64,000 nucleotides of DNA, taken from Salvia splendens (taxonomy: Eukaryota; Streptophyta; Magnoliopsida; Lamiales; Lamiaceae). A program made the position numbers and the translations under genes. The DNA lies in the NCBI RefSeq assembly GCF_004379255.2, contig NC_056046.1:7254001-7318000 (forward strand). Direction: 5' to 3'. Of the stretch, positions 37,301 through 48,716 are shown one piece after another. The notes beneath the pieces are model-generated. The model was not told the origin of the DNA and did not search any database. It was given only the letters and a program-made list of their open reading frames with translations. Position 1 is the stretch's first letter, and each line of letters starts with the position of its first letter.

Positions 37301-40300
37301 TATGACTTTTGAACTTTACAGGAAAGAGCACATGTGGAATAAGTTATTAAAAATGGCTGCAATTCTGAGTCTTGTTTCCAAAAGAAAAGTATATTTTAGA
37401 TATTTAAAATTAATATCTTCTACAAACTTTTATCTGTATCATCCATCTATAAAGCAATTAAAATAAAATGTAACTATTAGAAATTCAATTCCTACTCAAA
37501 TTATTTCCGGGAAGTTTTAGTCCTCAGTCAATTGCCATTGCTATGCTTGACATGAAAAACTTCCTTATCATGTTTACTTTCTATATAGTTTCAATAGTTA
37601 CTATTTGAATCATTTCATAATATCTCACTCGATAATGGTAGGAGTTGAACCTACTTTTAGGTCAGTACAGTGAGTATACATAACAACATTGGCTCAACTA
37701 CATCAGGACTACTGAATCAACTTGCCGCGAATCATGCTTCTAGGTCCCATCAGTGAGCCTTAGTGTGAAGTAAGATGGCATTAGAGTCTCTTACGAAAAC
37801 TATTCAAATGGAACATCCAATTGAACATATGTCAGAACAATCAGAAATGGGATGAGGATGCCAAGTCCAAGGTTTGTGTCCTACATTTATAATTAGGTAT
37901 TATGATCATATATTACACCACTGAATTATTAATTTTTTTTAGTAGAAAAAAATTCATTATAGAAATTCCTTTGCGAGTTGCACCACGGGTCTCCAGTATG
38001 TTAGCTCTAAAATATACTACACCCAGTTATCTAATTTAACAAAGTACTAAGTAACTTATCAGTAGTGGTTATTAATGAATTCTAGATGGAACCTTAATCA
38101 GTGGTACCCAACACTCAGCTATAAAGCACAGGCAGTCTGACTATTGTCTTGTAACACTTGTCTTTAGATCTCATAGCCTTTCTCCTATACATAGATTACT
38201 ACGTAATCCTTCATTTTTGCCTGCATGCTTTAGTCTTATGGTTAATATCTTTGATAGCATAAAGCTTCACATTCAGGTCTTCCCCACCATCAATCTCGAT
38301 TAACTAAGCACTATATATTCCAACTTGAGTGACTGTTTTAAATACCCTTACTCCCAAGTGTCTCACCCCATCTACAAAAGTAAAAAAAAGGGTTGAGAAA
38401 TCTATGCATCAAAGGAACCAACCAACCTTTTTCATATTCTGATATCCGGCGTTCAACATGTTCAACATCAGCCGCTTGCCTCAAGATGCCTTCGGTTTTG
38501 AATCCTAAAATATAACTTTTCTGATCAACACCAATAATAGGAAAAATACAGCTACAAAATGAGTGAACATAACCAAGTAAAAAACCAGTAAGGAAGAAAT
38601 AAATAGCACTTTCTGCATGCAATAAATGCATGGAAAATGAACATATCTAAATCTATTTAAATTGGTGTAATCCTTTCCATGCTAGTATGATTACTTAAGC
38701 CCCTGTATAGACTGCAATGGTTTATAAAAACGCTTGTTTAGGTGTACGTAGGAGACCAATAAAATTATAGGCATAGTATTTCTTCTTTGTCTGTGTGAAA
38801 ATCAGTACGTTTACATCTATTAAACATTAATGTTGGTAAAGGTGCGGTTCATTACAAGAAGAGCATGTCAAGATGTAAACATTATTATTTGGTAAAGATG
38901 TGGTTCATTACAAGAATAGCATGTCAAAAGAAGAAACATGTGGAGTGGAATAAGAGGCTTACCATAGTCCTCAAGAAACCTAAGAGCCTTCTCCAAGAAG
39001 GATGGAGTGCCATCTATATCTTCTAGGGCAAGTAAAATTGGTCGCCCAATTACCAAGGATTTAGCTGTTTGTTTGTCTTTACCTACAAGCAGGGGCAGGG
39101 AAGAAAAAATGAGGTATATGCCACATAAAAACAATCTTTACATCCAATTAGCAAAGTTAAAACACAGGAAAATGAGATCTTTATCAGTGTTACGATATCC
39201 CACGACATCCCAAACCTAGCACATATGGTTCACCTTAGATGAGTCGAGAGCTAAATAGATCACATCAAAATCGCCATTACAGAGAAAATCACTACTATGG
39301 GAATGCCTATTATATACTCCCTCCGTCCCACAAGAATATGAACTCTTTCCTTTTTGGTTCGTCCCATAAGAATATGCACTTTCTTATTTTGGAAAGTCTT
39401 TTCTCTCTTATATGGTGGGACCCATTCTCCACTCACAATACTTTAATTACTTTTTCTCTCTACGTCTCCTTACTTTACCAATTTTATATTAAAACCCGTG
39501 CCGAACCCAAAGTGCATATTCTTTGGGGACGGAGGGAGTATTATACTCAATCTACTAGCAAAGGTAACATAAGGGAAAGGACTCTGTCTCCATGAGAAAT
39601 TAAGCAGATAGATAGGATCTTATATGCTAGCTTTTCTTTCTTTGGAACTAACCAATTTAAAAGAATGATATCAATTTCTATAAGGAAAGGCAACACTGTC
39701 TATTTTTACTGCAGGAACTTGCATAAAAAAGTAAATTGTGCATCAAATAAATGATGCATTTATGAATAAACAGTTGCTCTGTTACTCATAGTTCTATTGC
39801 AATTGATACGCCTTCTCTTTTGCAATGGCAGTATCCTACCACTGATGGCACGATACTTTTAAAGAATCAGAGTTGCACATTTAGATAGTGAGAAAGATAC
39901 TTTGATCAGAAGAAGCATCGGCGGCATTTAACTGATCATTCTTGAATATGCCATTCTGTCCCGTAGCAGTAGCATGGGGGGCATTTAAGAGGGTTTCTTC
40001 AAGTGCTGCCTTCCACTCATGCAAATCCTCCATTGTTTCCGCCTGGGATACAAAAAAAAACCAGGCACATGAGAATAACAGATAATAGGTGTATGGTGTG
40101 CATGAGGATATGGAGGCAGGATGATCATGGTCGCAGCATAAAACAGTATCCGTCCTAGATCTGAAACATAAGTTGAAGATAAAGCAACATAAAGATTGCA
40201 GACCATGTCAAGGACTATCAAGAACTGAACTATCATTTTCCAACACAAATATCTTGAAAGAAACCTAAGTAATTATGGGCTAGACATCATAATAGGATAA

Positions 40301-43251
40301 GCTGCACCTGTACTGCTGGTTGGTGCCATCTTAAAAAAATTCAGAATTCTCAGTTTAGCACAATGAATTGCACTGAAAAGAATAACGATATACTCCTATA
40401 TGCCAAGAAGATGAAGAAAAACAAACAAACCGCACATTGGCATATAAATGCTCAAGTTTGGACCGTTAAATCAATCTAACAGGATATCACCTTGAGTGTG
40501 AAGGCTCGTCCATCTCGACCATCAGGGAAGAGAACAGTGATCAACTTCTTGTCTTCTTTTACTACCACACTGGAATGAATCAAAAAGTCAATATTCTGAC
40601 GTGGTTCAATTTTAAAACTTGGCCAAATTAATACACAAGCATAAATAGAAACCCTGCCAATTACAGTTAAATTAATTAAAAGATAAAAGCCAACCTGCCT
40701 GAACTGTTAAGATCAATGCCTCCAAGGGTTAAGTTGACTTCACTCGATTTTTGAGGAACTGCGTTCTAAGAAAAAAGGAAAAATGTTGAACAGAATCAAA
40801 TATATGATAAAGACAAAAGAACCACATGAGATTTAGAAATTACAGAAAGAAGTTGCAGAAGTTACTTTAGCATGATAAAACATGTCATGCATAACAAATG
40901 TAAACTATAGAATAACATTTATAGGACAAGAAGTCTGCCAGACACTATTTAACAAACTCTGAATGTTTAAACTATTGCAAAACTGAATCAAATGCGATAT
41001 ATAATAAGATGTCAACATTATAGCCTGCAGCACGTAAATAGATGCATTACTAGTGGATAGCTAAGTAACAGTATACCACAAAGGTTTCAAAATAATAGTT
41101 TTCGAACTGGGAAAAATCATACAAATATTGAAAAAAGGGTTTAAAAAATGTTTGGCTCAAGATTTCAACAGTCTCACAGAAAAAAATTCCTACTCGTATT
41201 AGTTAGAGTATAAGAAGTCCTGTAAGATAGTTTCAGAGTGATGCAACTTACCGGATCACTTCTATAGAAGACCAAGGAAGTTTGAGTTAAAATGAACCAC
41301 CTTTTCTTCCACGATGTCCAACCAATTCCTATGCATTACAAAAAGTAATTACTCTTAAGCTTCACAAATATATACTCTTACAGTACATTGCTCAACTGTG
41401 AATTTCTGCATATTGAACATATGCTGTTTACTGATACCAGGTCAGTTTCCAAAAACAAAAATTAAAAATGCTAAGAGTATATTCAACCTTCAGTCTCTCA
41501 TTTCTTTACTAAAGGCTAAGTTCCACAATTATGATACAGGATGTTTGTCAATACACTGGGTTTGGAGAAGCTTATATACATAACAGAACCTGAAGGTGTG
41601 TTCCCTGTCTGGAGCATACAAAGGGGCCCTTTAAGTATATCAATCAACATTGGTGGCCAGACGAATATCTGGTTTTGCACAGAATTAAACTATATAACTA
41701 GAGTACTATATTTTCAATTTATTTTGAGTACAGACTATATGAATATTTTGGGCTCTTTTCACTGTAAGTTCATGCCAGGCTAGGGAACCATCAAAGAGCC
41801 AAAAAGTTATCAATATAAAGGCATTTTGACCTAAACCCAACTACTCAGTGCTTATACTGATGTACTGTAGCTTCCCGGTTGTAATGTATAAAGAATTTAC
41901 TGAGGAATGTTGGAGAGGTATTGAAGCCATTCTACAGTAAAACTACATATATACCACCGATATAATATATAGAAGAGTTACACTAAAAGAGTTATAAATA
42001 CACGCAAGACTTTGCACCAAATCATTTGATTTTGTCACTGCAGTGAACTAGATTTCTGTAACTAAACAATTAACAATGACAGGGTCATGGATTTATAATG
42101 TTTAGCTCAAGACAATACCTTCTACCATACAATCTCGACTTGGATTTTCGACCCAAAATATCAAATTAGAAAATGAAATGAAGTGAGAGCAACATGTATA
42201 TCTTCTTTTTTTATTGGCAAACAATACCTTTTGATGACAAAAATAGTGGGCCACTTTTGTATACCTGCGAAGATGGAAAATAAAGAGCTTGGATAAGATG
42301 TCATCCAATGCAAAAGATGAAGTTAGATACTAACATAAGTAGGTTTAAATGCCAGGACACCGTCACAGGATACTGCCTGAATTCTCATTAGTGATTATTA
42401 GATGAAATAGGAAAATTTTTAAAAATCAACATATTAGTTCATGTTTCCTGTTAATACCCCATTTTTACCCTCAATCACCCAATTGATATTGATAAAAATA
42501 TAATTTACTTTCATCCAATGCAAAATGTGGCAGAGCGACAGGTCACTGCATAGATCTCGTGAACGTATCACATTGAAATTAAAGCTTTATCTGTTACCCA
42601 TGAGGTCCAATACATGATCAAATCAAGAGTCCAGATCTTGTTACAAGCCAAAACTCTTCCCCTGAATTCCACACTTCAAGCCATAAAGGTGCTAGCTGGA
42701 GCAGCTATCCATCCCTTTAGGAATTTACGAAAATTTTTAAGCCTTTTTAGTTATTTATCATGCAATATCAACTTTCACTACCTTGTCCTATTTCCAGATA
42801 TATGACTTTTCATCTCTCTCTTCCACTGATCCATAAACTTAACCTCAAAGGAAAAACAAAACCAGACTCAATCCCAATCACCATAATTCATCTTCACCAC
42901 TTTACATCCTAAGCATTAATTTCGATGTCTCCTCCAAAATTATGGAAATTCATGTTTCAAATACAAGCATAATCCCAATAGTATCAACGTGTTGATAAAA
43001 AAACAAATACAGATCCGTCAATTGAATTCCTGAGTACCTTGCTCCCAGCATGAAGATCGGGATTGGACGCTGCAGGCGGAGGAGACGGCTCATTTTTGCC
43101 ACCACCAGCTTCCGCCTGAAACGAGATTAACATTGAATAAAACAAACAAAAAATACTCATTATATTAATCAGATCATCAAAGAGATCGTGCATTTCAGAA
43201 ACGTACCTGCGAGGACTCTGCCGCTGCTGCATTGTTGTTCACATTCGTCAT
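28390..43251 (-). CDS. REN1: Rho GTPase-activating protein REN1-like (PH-RhoGAP)
   Basis: REN1-type proteins switch off ROP GTPases; in Arabidopsis REN1 restricts ROP1 at the pollen tube tip. I trace 23 exons: 43207-43251, 43038-43115, 42228-42264, 41252-41328, 40695-40765, 40491-40569, 39901-40042, 38963-39082, 38427-38504, 36945-37000, 36793-36862, 36218-36302, 35399-35642, 33806-33985, 32990-33220, 32729-32778, 31260-31320, 31091-31174, 30802-30915, 30547-30713, 30315-30363, 29980-30135 and 28390-28689. They encode 857 aa with every junction in phase. A PH domain spans residues 42-148 (SWKKRWFILTQTSLVFYRS). RhoGAP spans about 180-394, with the arginine finger R225 in GILRQAADVE. A very acidic stretch follows at about 400-440, then coiled coil from about 545 to 690, then a basic, Ser-rich tail. 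The introns, up to 1.6 kb, have collected several transposon remnants. Confidence 0.94.
28802..29130. repeat. Dispersed composite repeat, copy 1 (REN1 last intron)
   Basis: This segment holds block X (ttggttaattattgaccatt... to ...tttgatcatctccc), a (TA)n run, then block Y (gatagaaccattcttaaacg). A tail ends near ccatcaacatgtgag. The same X-(TA)n-Y order recurs at 47904-48060, so this is one repeat family. Within Y the 18-bp word agaaccattcttaaacgt is duplicated in tandem. Class unknown; the (TA)n suggests insertion at TA-rich sites. Confidence 0.65.
29682..29939. mobile_element. TIR element, possibly MULE-type MITE
   Basis: Imperfect terminal inverted repeats of about 35-40 bp begin AGGGTAAATTG on each strand and continue with ...CATGAATTTTxG. 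The interior is 180 bp of non-coding sequence. Flanks TTGTGTGT and TTGTATCA might be a degraded target duplication. Long TIRs favour a Mutator-like origin, but the superfamily is not certain. It lies in the last REN1 intron. Confidence 0.6.
34340..35160 (+). mobile_element. Degenerate Copia retrotransposon 3' end in REN1 intron
   Basis: On the strand opposite REN1, two fragments of Copia RNase H can be read. DLVTW...NKKQAIF at about 34600-34655 matches the usual DLVTWRSKKQ motif. DIDIDRHFI...VNNGIIQLSYIPT...SKLGAYNIYNPE at about 34790-35000 matches the conserved C-terminal end of Copia pol. The catalytic centre between them is gone. The AT-rich sequence after 35040 may be LTR remnant. Boundaries are approximate; it is a long-dead copy. 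Confidence 0.7.
34466..34555. repeat. 45-bp tandem duplication
   Basis: Two adjacent 45-bp units (34466-34510 and 34511-34555) each begin GTGTAAAC and end TGCAAGCTGTCCA, with only a few differences. They lie just before the Copia RNase H remnant. Confidence 0.85.
36032..36206. repeat. Short direct duplication beside a REN1 exon
   Basis: A 35-bp word (aatatattgcacacaccaga... to ...agtaatctta) occurs at 36032 and again at 36171, 139 bp apart. Related copies of tagaagtaatct lie between. The second copy ends about 12 bp from the donor of the exon at 36218-36302. Confidence 0.75.
37620..37715 (-). repeat. Possible tRNA-derived SINE remnant
   Basis: On the minus strand, an A-box-like TAGTTGAGCCAATG is followed about 45 bp later by GGTTCAACTCC, a full match to the polymerase III B box GGTTCRANYCY. 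No cloverleaf forms convincingly, so a SINE head or old tRNA relic is likelier than a tRNA gene. It lies in a REN1 intron. Confidence 0.3.
39317..39538. mobile_element. Stowaway-like MITE in REN1 intron
   Basis: Inverted termini CTCCCTCCGTCCC / GGGGACGGAGGGAG are flanked by TA (39315-39316 and 39539-39540). The 222-bp interior includes the AAAACCCGTGCCGAA word shared with the elements near 3302-3491 and 57582-57843. Confidence 0.88.
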
Positions 43252-44095
43252 GTCGCGATTATGACATTAAGAATAAAATCTGCAAATGCATGCAATATTA
43301 ACAATTGATCAAATTCCGTGATCAGACTAAAATCATTACGAAAAATAGGGGCATTGATTTACCTATTTTCCTTATACTAGTATAGAGAAAACGAAAGGAA
43401 GGTGTGCAATCACAAAACAAATGGATACAATGCGTTTCTGTTTCTCATTTTTGGTGTTTGGAGAGAGAGAAGGAAGAGAGAGAGCTTTTTTTCTGTGCGA
43501 AATACGAACGTGTGGAGGGACGGAATATTATACTCTGAATTTTTAACTATTTTTTTGAAAAACGGATATTTTCTCAAAAACTCATTGTGTTGGTGTGTTT
43601 TTTTCTTCTACTTTTTAACTTTTAACGATAAATTATTACCTCAAAAAATAGTCTACGAATAAATTAGGCGTTTCGAATAATAAGATTGAAACTGCTGAAT
43701 ATTTTGGATTTCTAATATTAGATGCGATTTTTTAACTAACTCATCTAAAAATAGCCAAAATTAATACTACTCTGTAATTAACTAGTACATGTTTTTAAAA
43801 AATTAAACTATAATTGATTTTTCATTTTTTAATAAAAATGTTCTCGCGACTTAGCGGTTTTTTTCTTCCCTTTAATCTTTATGTTGTTGTCTGTAAATCT
43901 CAATCAGAAAATTCATAGTCAAAACAATGTTTCATTCGATCGAAAAAAACCCGAAAAATCTAATAATGAAATACTACTAAAAATCCAAATTTTGAAAATT
44001 CAATATAAAAAATTTGAAAATATAATATTGGTGTGTAATTTTCGAGTTTTAATATCAAGTGTATACTCACACAAGTTTAATTAATTAACTCTAAT
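43252..44095. other. REN1 leader/promoter and AT-rich spacer
   Basis: It holds the REN1 5' side, including a GA-rich run at about 43461-43485 (gagagagagaagg) that may lie in the leader, then AT-rich DNA. No gene seen. Confidence 0.45.
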
Positions 44096-45330
44096 ATTAC
44101 AGCAATACTGCAAGAATACAGTGTCGATTGTAATATTTCGAGTGTCGATCCACAGGGAAGGAATTGATTATTTAATTCTAAAACAAAGAAAAGACATACT
44201 AAAAGATGATTTGTTTTGTAGATTTTGATTTCTAAAAGTTGATGACAAAATGCAACTACAAGTTAACTAAGGGAAACTTTTCAAATAGGAGAAAGACGTC
44301 ACTCCAAGTTGCTCACGAGGCTTGTATTATTCTACACCTTTAATAATGAAACATACGGAGGGATTAAAACATCAACCTAATCACGTACACTGAACATGTT
44401 TGTGACGTATAATTCACAGTCAGCTGAACACTTGTTCCATGAATTAATTTTCAAAGATATTAAATTCCTGCGGAAGCGCGGGAATAAAAGATCCTCTACT
44501 ATAAACTCCTACTTAATCCACTATCAAATTATCCTCTGAACAATTCTAATTCAATAGCAATCCAACAATCAATCATTCCTAAACTATGTTAAAGAGACAA
44601 TAGCATAAGAAATAACATCACTACGTTATTAGCCAAAAACATAGTGAATAAATATTGAGCACATTGTTGGACTCAAACATATGATATCAATGGTGTAAAA
44701 ACATCCTTACAAGGCCTAGATTACAACTTGGAGCAACATAGAGAGCCTAGCCTAAACATATGGTAAATATAACAAAGAAAACCGTAGGATTCGAGCTCTC
44801 GTTGAGTGGAGTGGAGATTTGGAGTCGGATCGTCGGAAAGTTGATCGAAACTTGTGTGAATTCGCCACCACCCAAGTCCACTCTCTTTCCTCAATTTTTG
44901 TTCAACAATTAATGCCCCGTCACCTTTCTTCTCTCTCAAAAATGTCACCTCCAAAATGTCACCTCCAAAAATGTCACCTCACACTCTCTCCCCCCACCTT
45001 TTTTCTTTTTCCCACAGCTTTTTCTCTTTTTTTTCTCGGGAAGGGAAACCGCTGCCCTCAACTGCAATATTGCAGTTATAATTCATCCACCCGGCCGGGT
45101 AGTATTTTTGGACATAAAATTAACCCGGCCGGGTGACATAAATTCGACCCCTCCTGACTTCCCATGCCTCGCGAAAATCACCCGGCCGGGTGGTATTTTT
45201 GGGCATGAAATTAACCCGGCCGGGTGGCCACTTTTGAGAGCTTTCTGCACAGCTTTTCACCCTCCGAGCTTCCTTCTTTGTTTCACCATTTACTCCTCTT
45301 CCTACACCATAAAACACACTTTTGCAAGTA
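44096..45330. repeat. Unclassified repeat-like block with GC palindromes
   Basis: The block contains the phrase GTGTCGATCCACAGGGAAG near 44142, which I associate with plant LTR-retrotransposon-like repeats. It ends in a pyrimidine-rich segment and a GC island. No gag or pol remnant and no clear termini are visible, so class and boundaries are uncertain. Confidence 0.3.
45089..45225. repeat. Four copies of palindrome ACCCGGCCGGGT
   Basis: Perfect 12-bp palindromes lie at 45089-45100, 45123-45134, 45180-45191 and 45214-45225. They form two pairs with the same 34-bp offset, and the pairs are 91 bp apart. The text within each pair (agtatttttggacataaaatta / ggtatttttgggcatgaaatta) is alike, so one 91-bp unit was duplicated. 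Each site holds overlapping CCGG and GGCC words and is rich in CpG. Confidence 0.9.
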
Positions 45331-46351
45331 TCAAACTATATAAATCATGTAAAGTTATGGGAATAACAATGTAAATTTGATTCACATCAAATATACCAAG
45401 ATATCATTAGAATTGTCATAACACAAAGGTTTATATTTTTTAAGTTTGTAATTACAATATATTTTTATTATATATACTATAATGTAAGTATATAAATGTA
45501 TTTTATATTTTGGATAACTTTGGATTTTAGAATATCCAATCCAGTTCTAACATCCAAAATTTTTAAAAAATTAAAAAATCCAAATCGAATTTTAAATTTT
45601 GGTTTGGTTTGATTCGGATCAGATTTTTGAATTTAGGATATTTTGCTTACTTCCAGCTGACAATAGTTTCCAAAAGACTTTTTGTGGTTCTCTGGTGAAG
45701 GCGGGGTTCACTGTAACTGTGGAATACTAGAATACAGTATGAAAGTATCACTACAGTCAAGGGACGAGACATGTCTCATATCATTTGCATGGTAAAAAAT
45801 ATGAGATTTACAGATCAAATGAATTATCTCTTGATGAGAGGGTGAGTTGACAACGAATTGTAGTTTAGTTTGTAAGACCCTTCACCTTTAATCTATAGGT
45901 CGAGAGTTCAAATTATTACAAAAGTAGTTGAAGAACCATTGTTGATCCTCTTTAAAAAAAAGAATGAGTTATTATAGTTACGTGACCCGAATATTATAGA
46001 TGTTTGAGGACCGAAAAAATTTGATTGTAGGTTTGAAGATGATTAGAGAGCTGACTGAAAATAATTGAATCATTTATACCAAATATTTGATTAAATTAAA
46101 TTAATTTATCAATAATACATAATCACTCAAACCAAACAATCCTATAAGTATTACTATTACAATAAAACAAGGAAACTCATTTACATCACATTACATTCGC
46201 TATTTACGTTCACGAAAAATATGAAGAAATGCAGCTTAGATCGGTTTAATGGCTTATATGAAACATATCAATCTTCAACCACATTCAAATGTGAGCCTTC
46301 CGATGACTCCAAACACAGCACACCATACGAACTTCCAGTATTTATAAATAG
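45331..46351. other. Spacer 3' of the GEM-like gene
   Basis: AT-rich. It includes a diverged inverted repeat of AAATCCAAA-type words at about 45510-45640. Near 45855-45915 there is a faint tRNA-like A/B-box pair (TAGTTTAGTTTG ... GAGTTCAAAT) that may be a decayed SINE. The GEM-like 3' UTR lies at the right end. Confidence 0.4.
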
Positions 46352-47186
46352 TTACGACTGACGAGCCTGCAACACACCTTGTAAATTTTTAACAGCACTG
46401 TCGTAGTAGACGAATCCCATGAACCAGAATTCATGATTGTCCACGGATATAATCTGGATATATTTCTCAACTGAGTTTGTTTTGCTTGTTGAAGCGTTAA
46501 CCGCTTTCAGTTGCTGCAATGTGATAACCACCTGCGTGAATCACCAATGTGTGCTGTTAGAGAAATCTAAAGAGAATGAAGAATTATCTGTTCGAAGGAG
46601 AAGAGGTGACTTCAACTTGGGGCATCTATTTTCATTAATATGTTTCGCAAAGGATAGGATGGGCGAAGCTCTACTATTCTGAACAACACAGGGATTTTTA
46701 TTAAGAAATTAAAACAGGGGGCAATTAAGATTTTGAAGAAGGCTCCATTCATGTGATTGCAATGGAACTACAAAAGAACCACTCTTAATGATTTTTCCTC
46801 CATATTTGCTAGTTTACAAAAGAAAAGGTGTAGTGAGAGAGAGGAATAACTCAAAGATATAACAAACGGATGCCTGTTTCACAAAAGGGTGAAAAATCTA
46901 TCACATACCTTGTAATAGCTCATACGAACCTCCTCCGACTCCGGAACCTTGTATGAAAGAGGATCATCACTGCAAAATGCTACTTTTGCAGTTGACAAAT
47001 AAAGGACTCCAGCAACAGGACCCGCAGATGTAGACAAATAGCATCCATAATATTTCAGCAGCTTTTCTTCTGGGGCATTTTCAAATGTATTCTGAAAGAC
47101 CTTTTCATATCCACCTTCTGCCATAACCTTGGTGCTCCGTGCTATCCTTCCAACAGCAGCGTCTGTGATACTTGGTCCCGTTTTCA
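46352..47186 (-). CDS. GEM-like GRAM-domain protein, first exon not found
   Basis: GEM-like/ABA-responsive proteins carry one GRAM domain that binds membranes and are linked in Arabidopsis to cell division and ABA or stress responses. Two exons are clear: 46909-47186 (acceptor AAATTAG|TG) and 46352-46531 (stop at 46352). They give about 151 residues, from [30 protein letters not shown] through EEVRMSYYK to [21 protein letters not shown]. This is the GRAM domain and C-terminus. The leading TG needs one base from an upstream exon that should encode the usual N-terminal segment ending ...WQHL. I find no such exon up to 54 kb. A frame read through the acceptor gives a poor start at GTG. Either the first exon is very short or divergent, or the gene lost its 5' end when the repeats at 47.7-48.7 kb arrived. 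Confidence 0.8.
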
Positions 47187-47704
47187 CTAATTTAAGCAAG
47201 TATTTATCAGAAACTAGCACAACAACTTATTATAATTATAACACTTCCAGTTGTTAAGAGGTCAAGAAAGAGCAGACTTTGCCACGTCCAAATCATAGAA
47301 ATCAGAATAAACTCTTTCCACACAAATATTCCATTTTACAACCATCTGGAGTCAGAAATGAAGTTACTTTTTGCAAAGCACTGGACGGATTATCTACTAT
47401 ATCTTCCTGACGAGCCAAGGTAGCTCATGAAAACCTTGGACATATGGTATAGGTTTCCTTATCTAGTAACCTTGAAGGGAGTTAGAGAATCAATTGTAGT
47501 CTTTCATAAAGTAAAATTAAATTAAAAAAGAAGGGAAGTTTATTCTTGAATTCCATAATGGTCTTAACATCTGCATGCTAGCCTTCCGGGAAACACATGT
47601 CATATTACAAGGAAAAACACTTTAACAGGTGTTGTAACAGAAGCACAAAAAAACAAAATCTAAAGATCAGACCTTGAATAAGTATTGTATATATATATAT
47701 ATAT

Positions 47705-48274
47705 ATAGGGTTTTGATCTATGCAAAACTAGATTTAAATACAGAAACGCAGAACAATATCATAATTAGGTCACTTTTAGGTCATAATTAGGTAATTTTTA
47801 GGTCATGCTAACAAAGCATGACCTAAAACGATCTTAGCATGACATTAAACACAAATATTATAATATGACCTAAAATTGCTTAATTATGACCTTCCGTGTT
47901 TTTGGTTAATTATTGACCATTAGATCATCTAATCCTAGGGCCAAGATTTGGTATGCATTTCTGGATTTAAACACATACTTATTTTGATCATCTCCCTATA
48001 TATATATATATATATACCTATAGGGTTGCGTTAAAGATAGAACCATTCTTAAGTGTAGAACCTAGAACTCTACATATTTTATTCATTGGAAGAGGAAAAA
48101 ATGACGGTCAAGATTAAAAATCATACATATTAGACTATGTTTTCACGACATTCCGGACTCAACATGTGAAAAAACTCACATGTTGATGGAAGAATGAATG
48201 AAACGAAGAAGAGTCCATGCATGCTTTATTTTTTCACTTATCTGCATTCACCCATTAATAATAGTTTTGGTTGT
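47705..48274. repeat. Dispersed composite repeat, copy 2, with inverted tail
   Basis: Block X is bounded by (TA)n on both sides, with diverged inverted ends (GGGTTTTGATC... and the complement of ...GATCATCTCCC). Its core holds repeated AGGTCAT / ATGACCT words. Block Y follows at 48010. The final part, 48177-48274, matches 29025-29130 of copy 1 but in reverse orientation, so the tail has been inverted or comes from a second copy. Confidence 0.65.
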
Positions 48275-48716
48275 AGTACCCGGCCAAGGGTACATGTTGT
48301 AGTACCCGGCCATCGGACCCCATCCACCTCCCACGGGTACCGTGGGAGTTTGAGACCCGCTCGTGACTGGAAACCCCTCGGTGTTGTTCTCCATTTTGCT
48401 TTATTACTCTTGTACAGAAATTAAGTGAGAGAGAAAACTAGTTAAAACAAGCGGTGCGAATGAAAATGACGTGCAAATCGCGTATATATAGTGTTTCAAT
48501 TTTTTTAAAAAAAAAGTGCTGGCCGATCGCTCGTCGATCGCCCGCCTACAATGGCGGCCAGCCGATCGACGAGCGCATCGGCCAGCGTCAGAGAATCGGC
48601 GTCCGCTCGCCGATTTTTCACCGATTTGGCTCTAGCCGACTCCAATGGTTCGGCGAGGGAACAGGCTAGCGCCGGGAATTGGCTAGCCGGTCCGCTAACC
48701 GCCATTGGAGATGCTC
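48275..48716. mobile_element. Truncated PIF/Harbinger right end
   Basis: It ends CCATTGGAGATGCTC at 48716, followed by TAA, the same terminus as the element at 14141-15286. The GC-rich subterminal part (48520-48716) shares CAATGGTTCGGCG with that element. No left terminus is present. The left 120 bp carry a duplicated word GTAGTACCCGGCCA and the palindrome TCCCACGGGTACCGTGGGA. Confidence 0.7.

Noticed and set aside
44819..45374. 105- and 88-codon frames around the GC palindromes
   Set aside because: They read through repeated palindromes and pyrimidine tracts, and no conserved motif is present.
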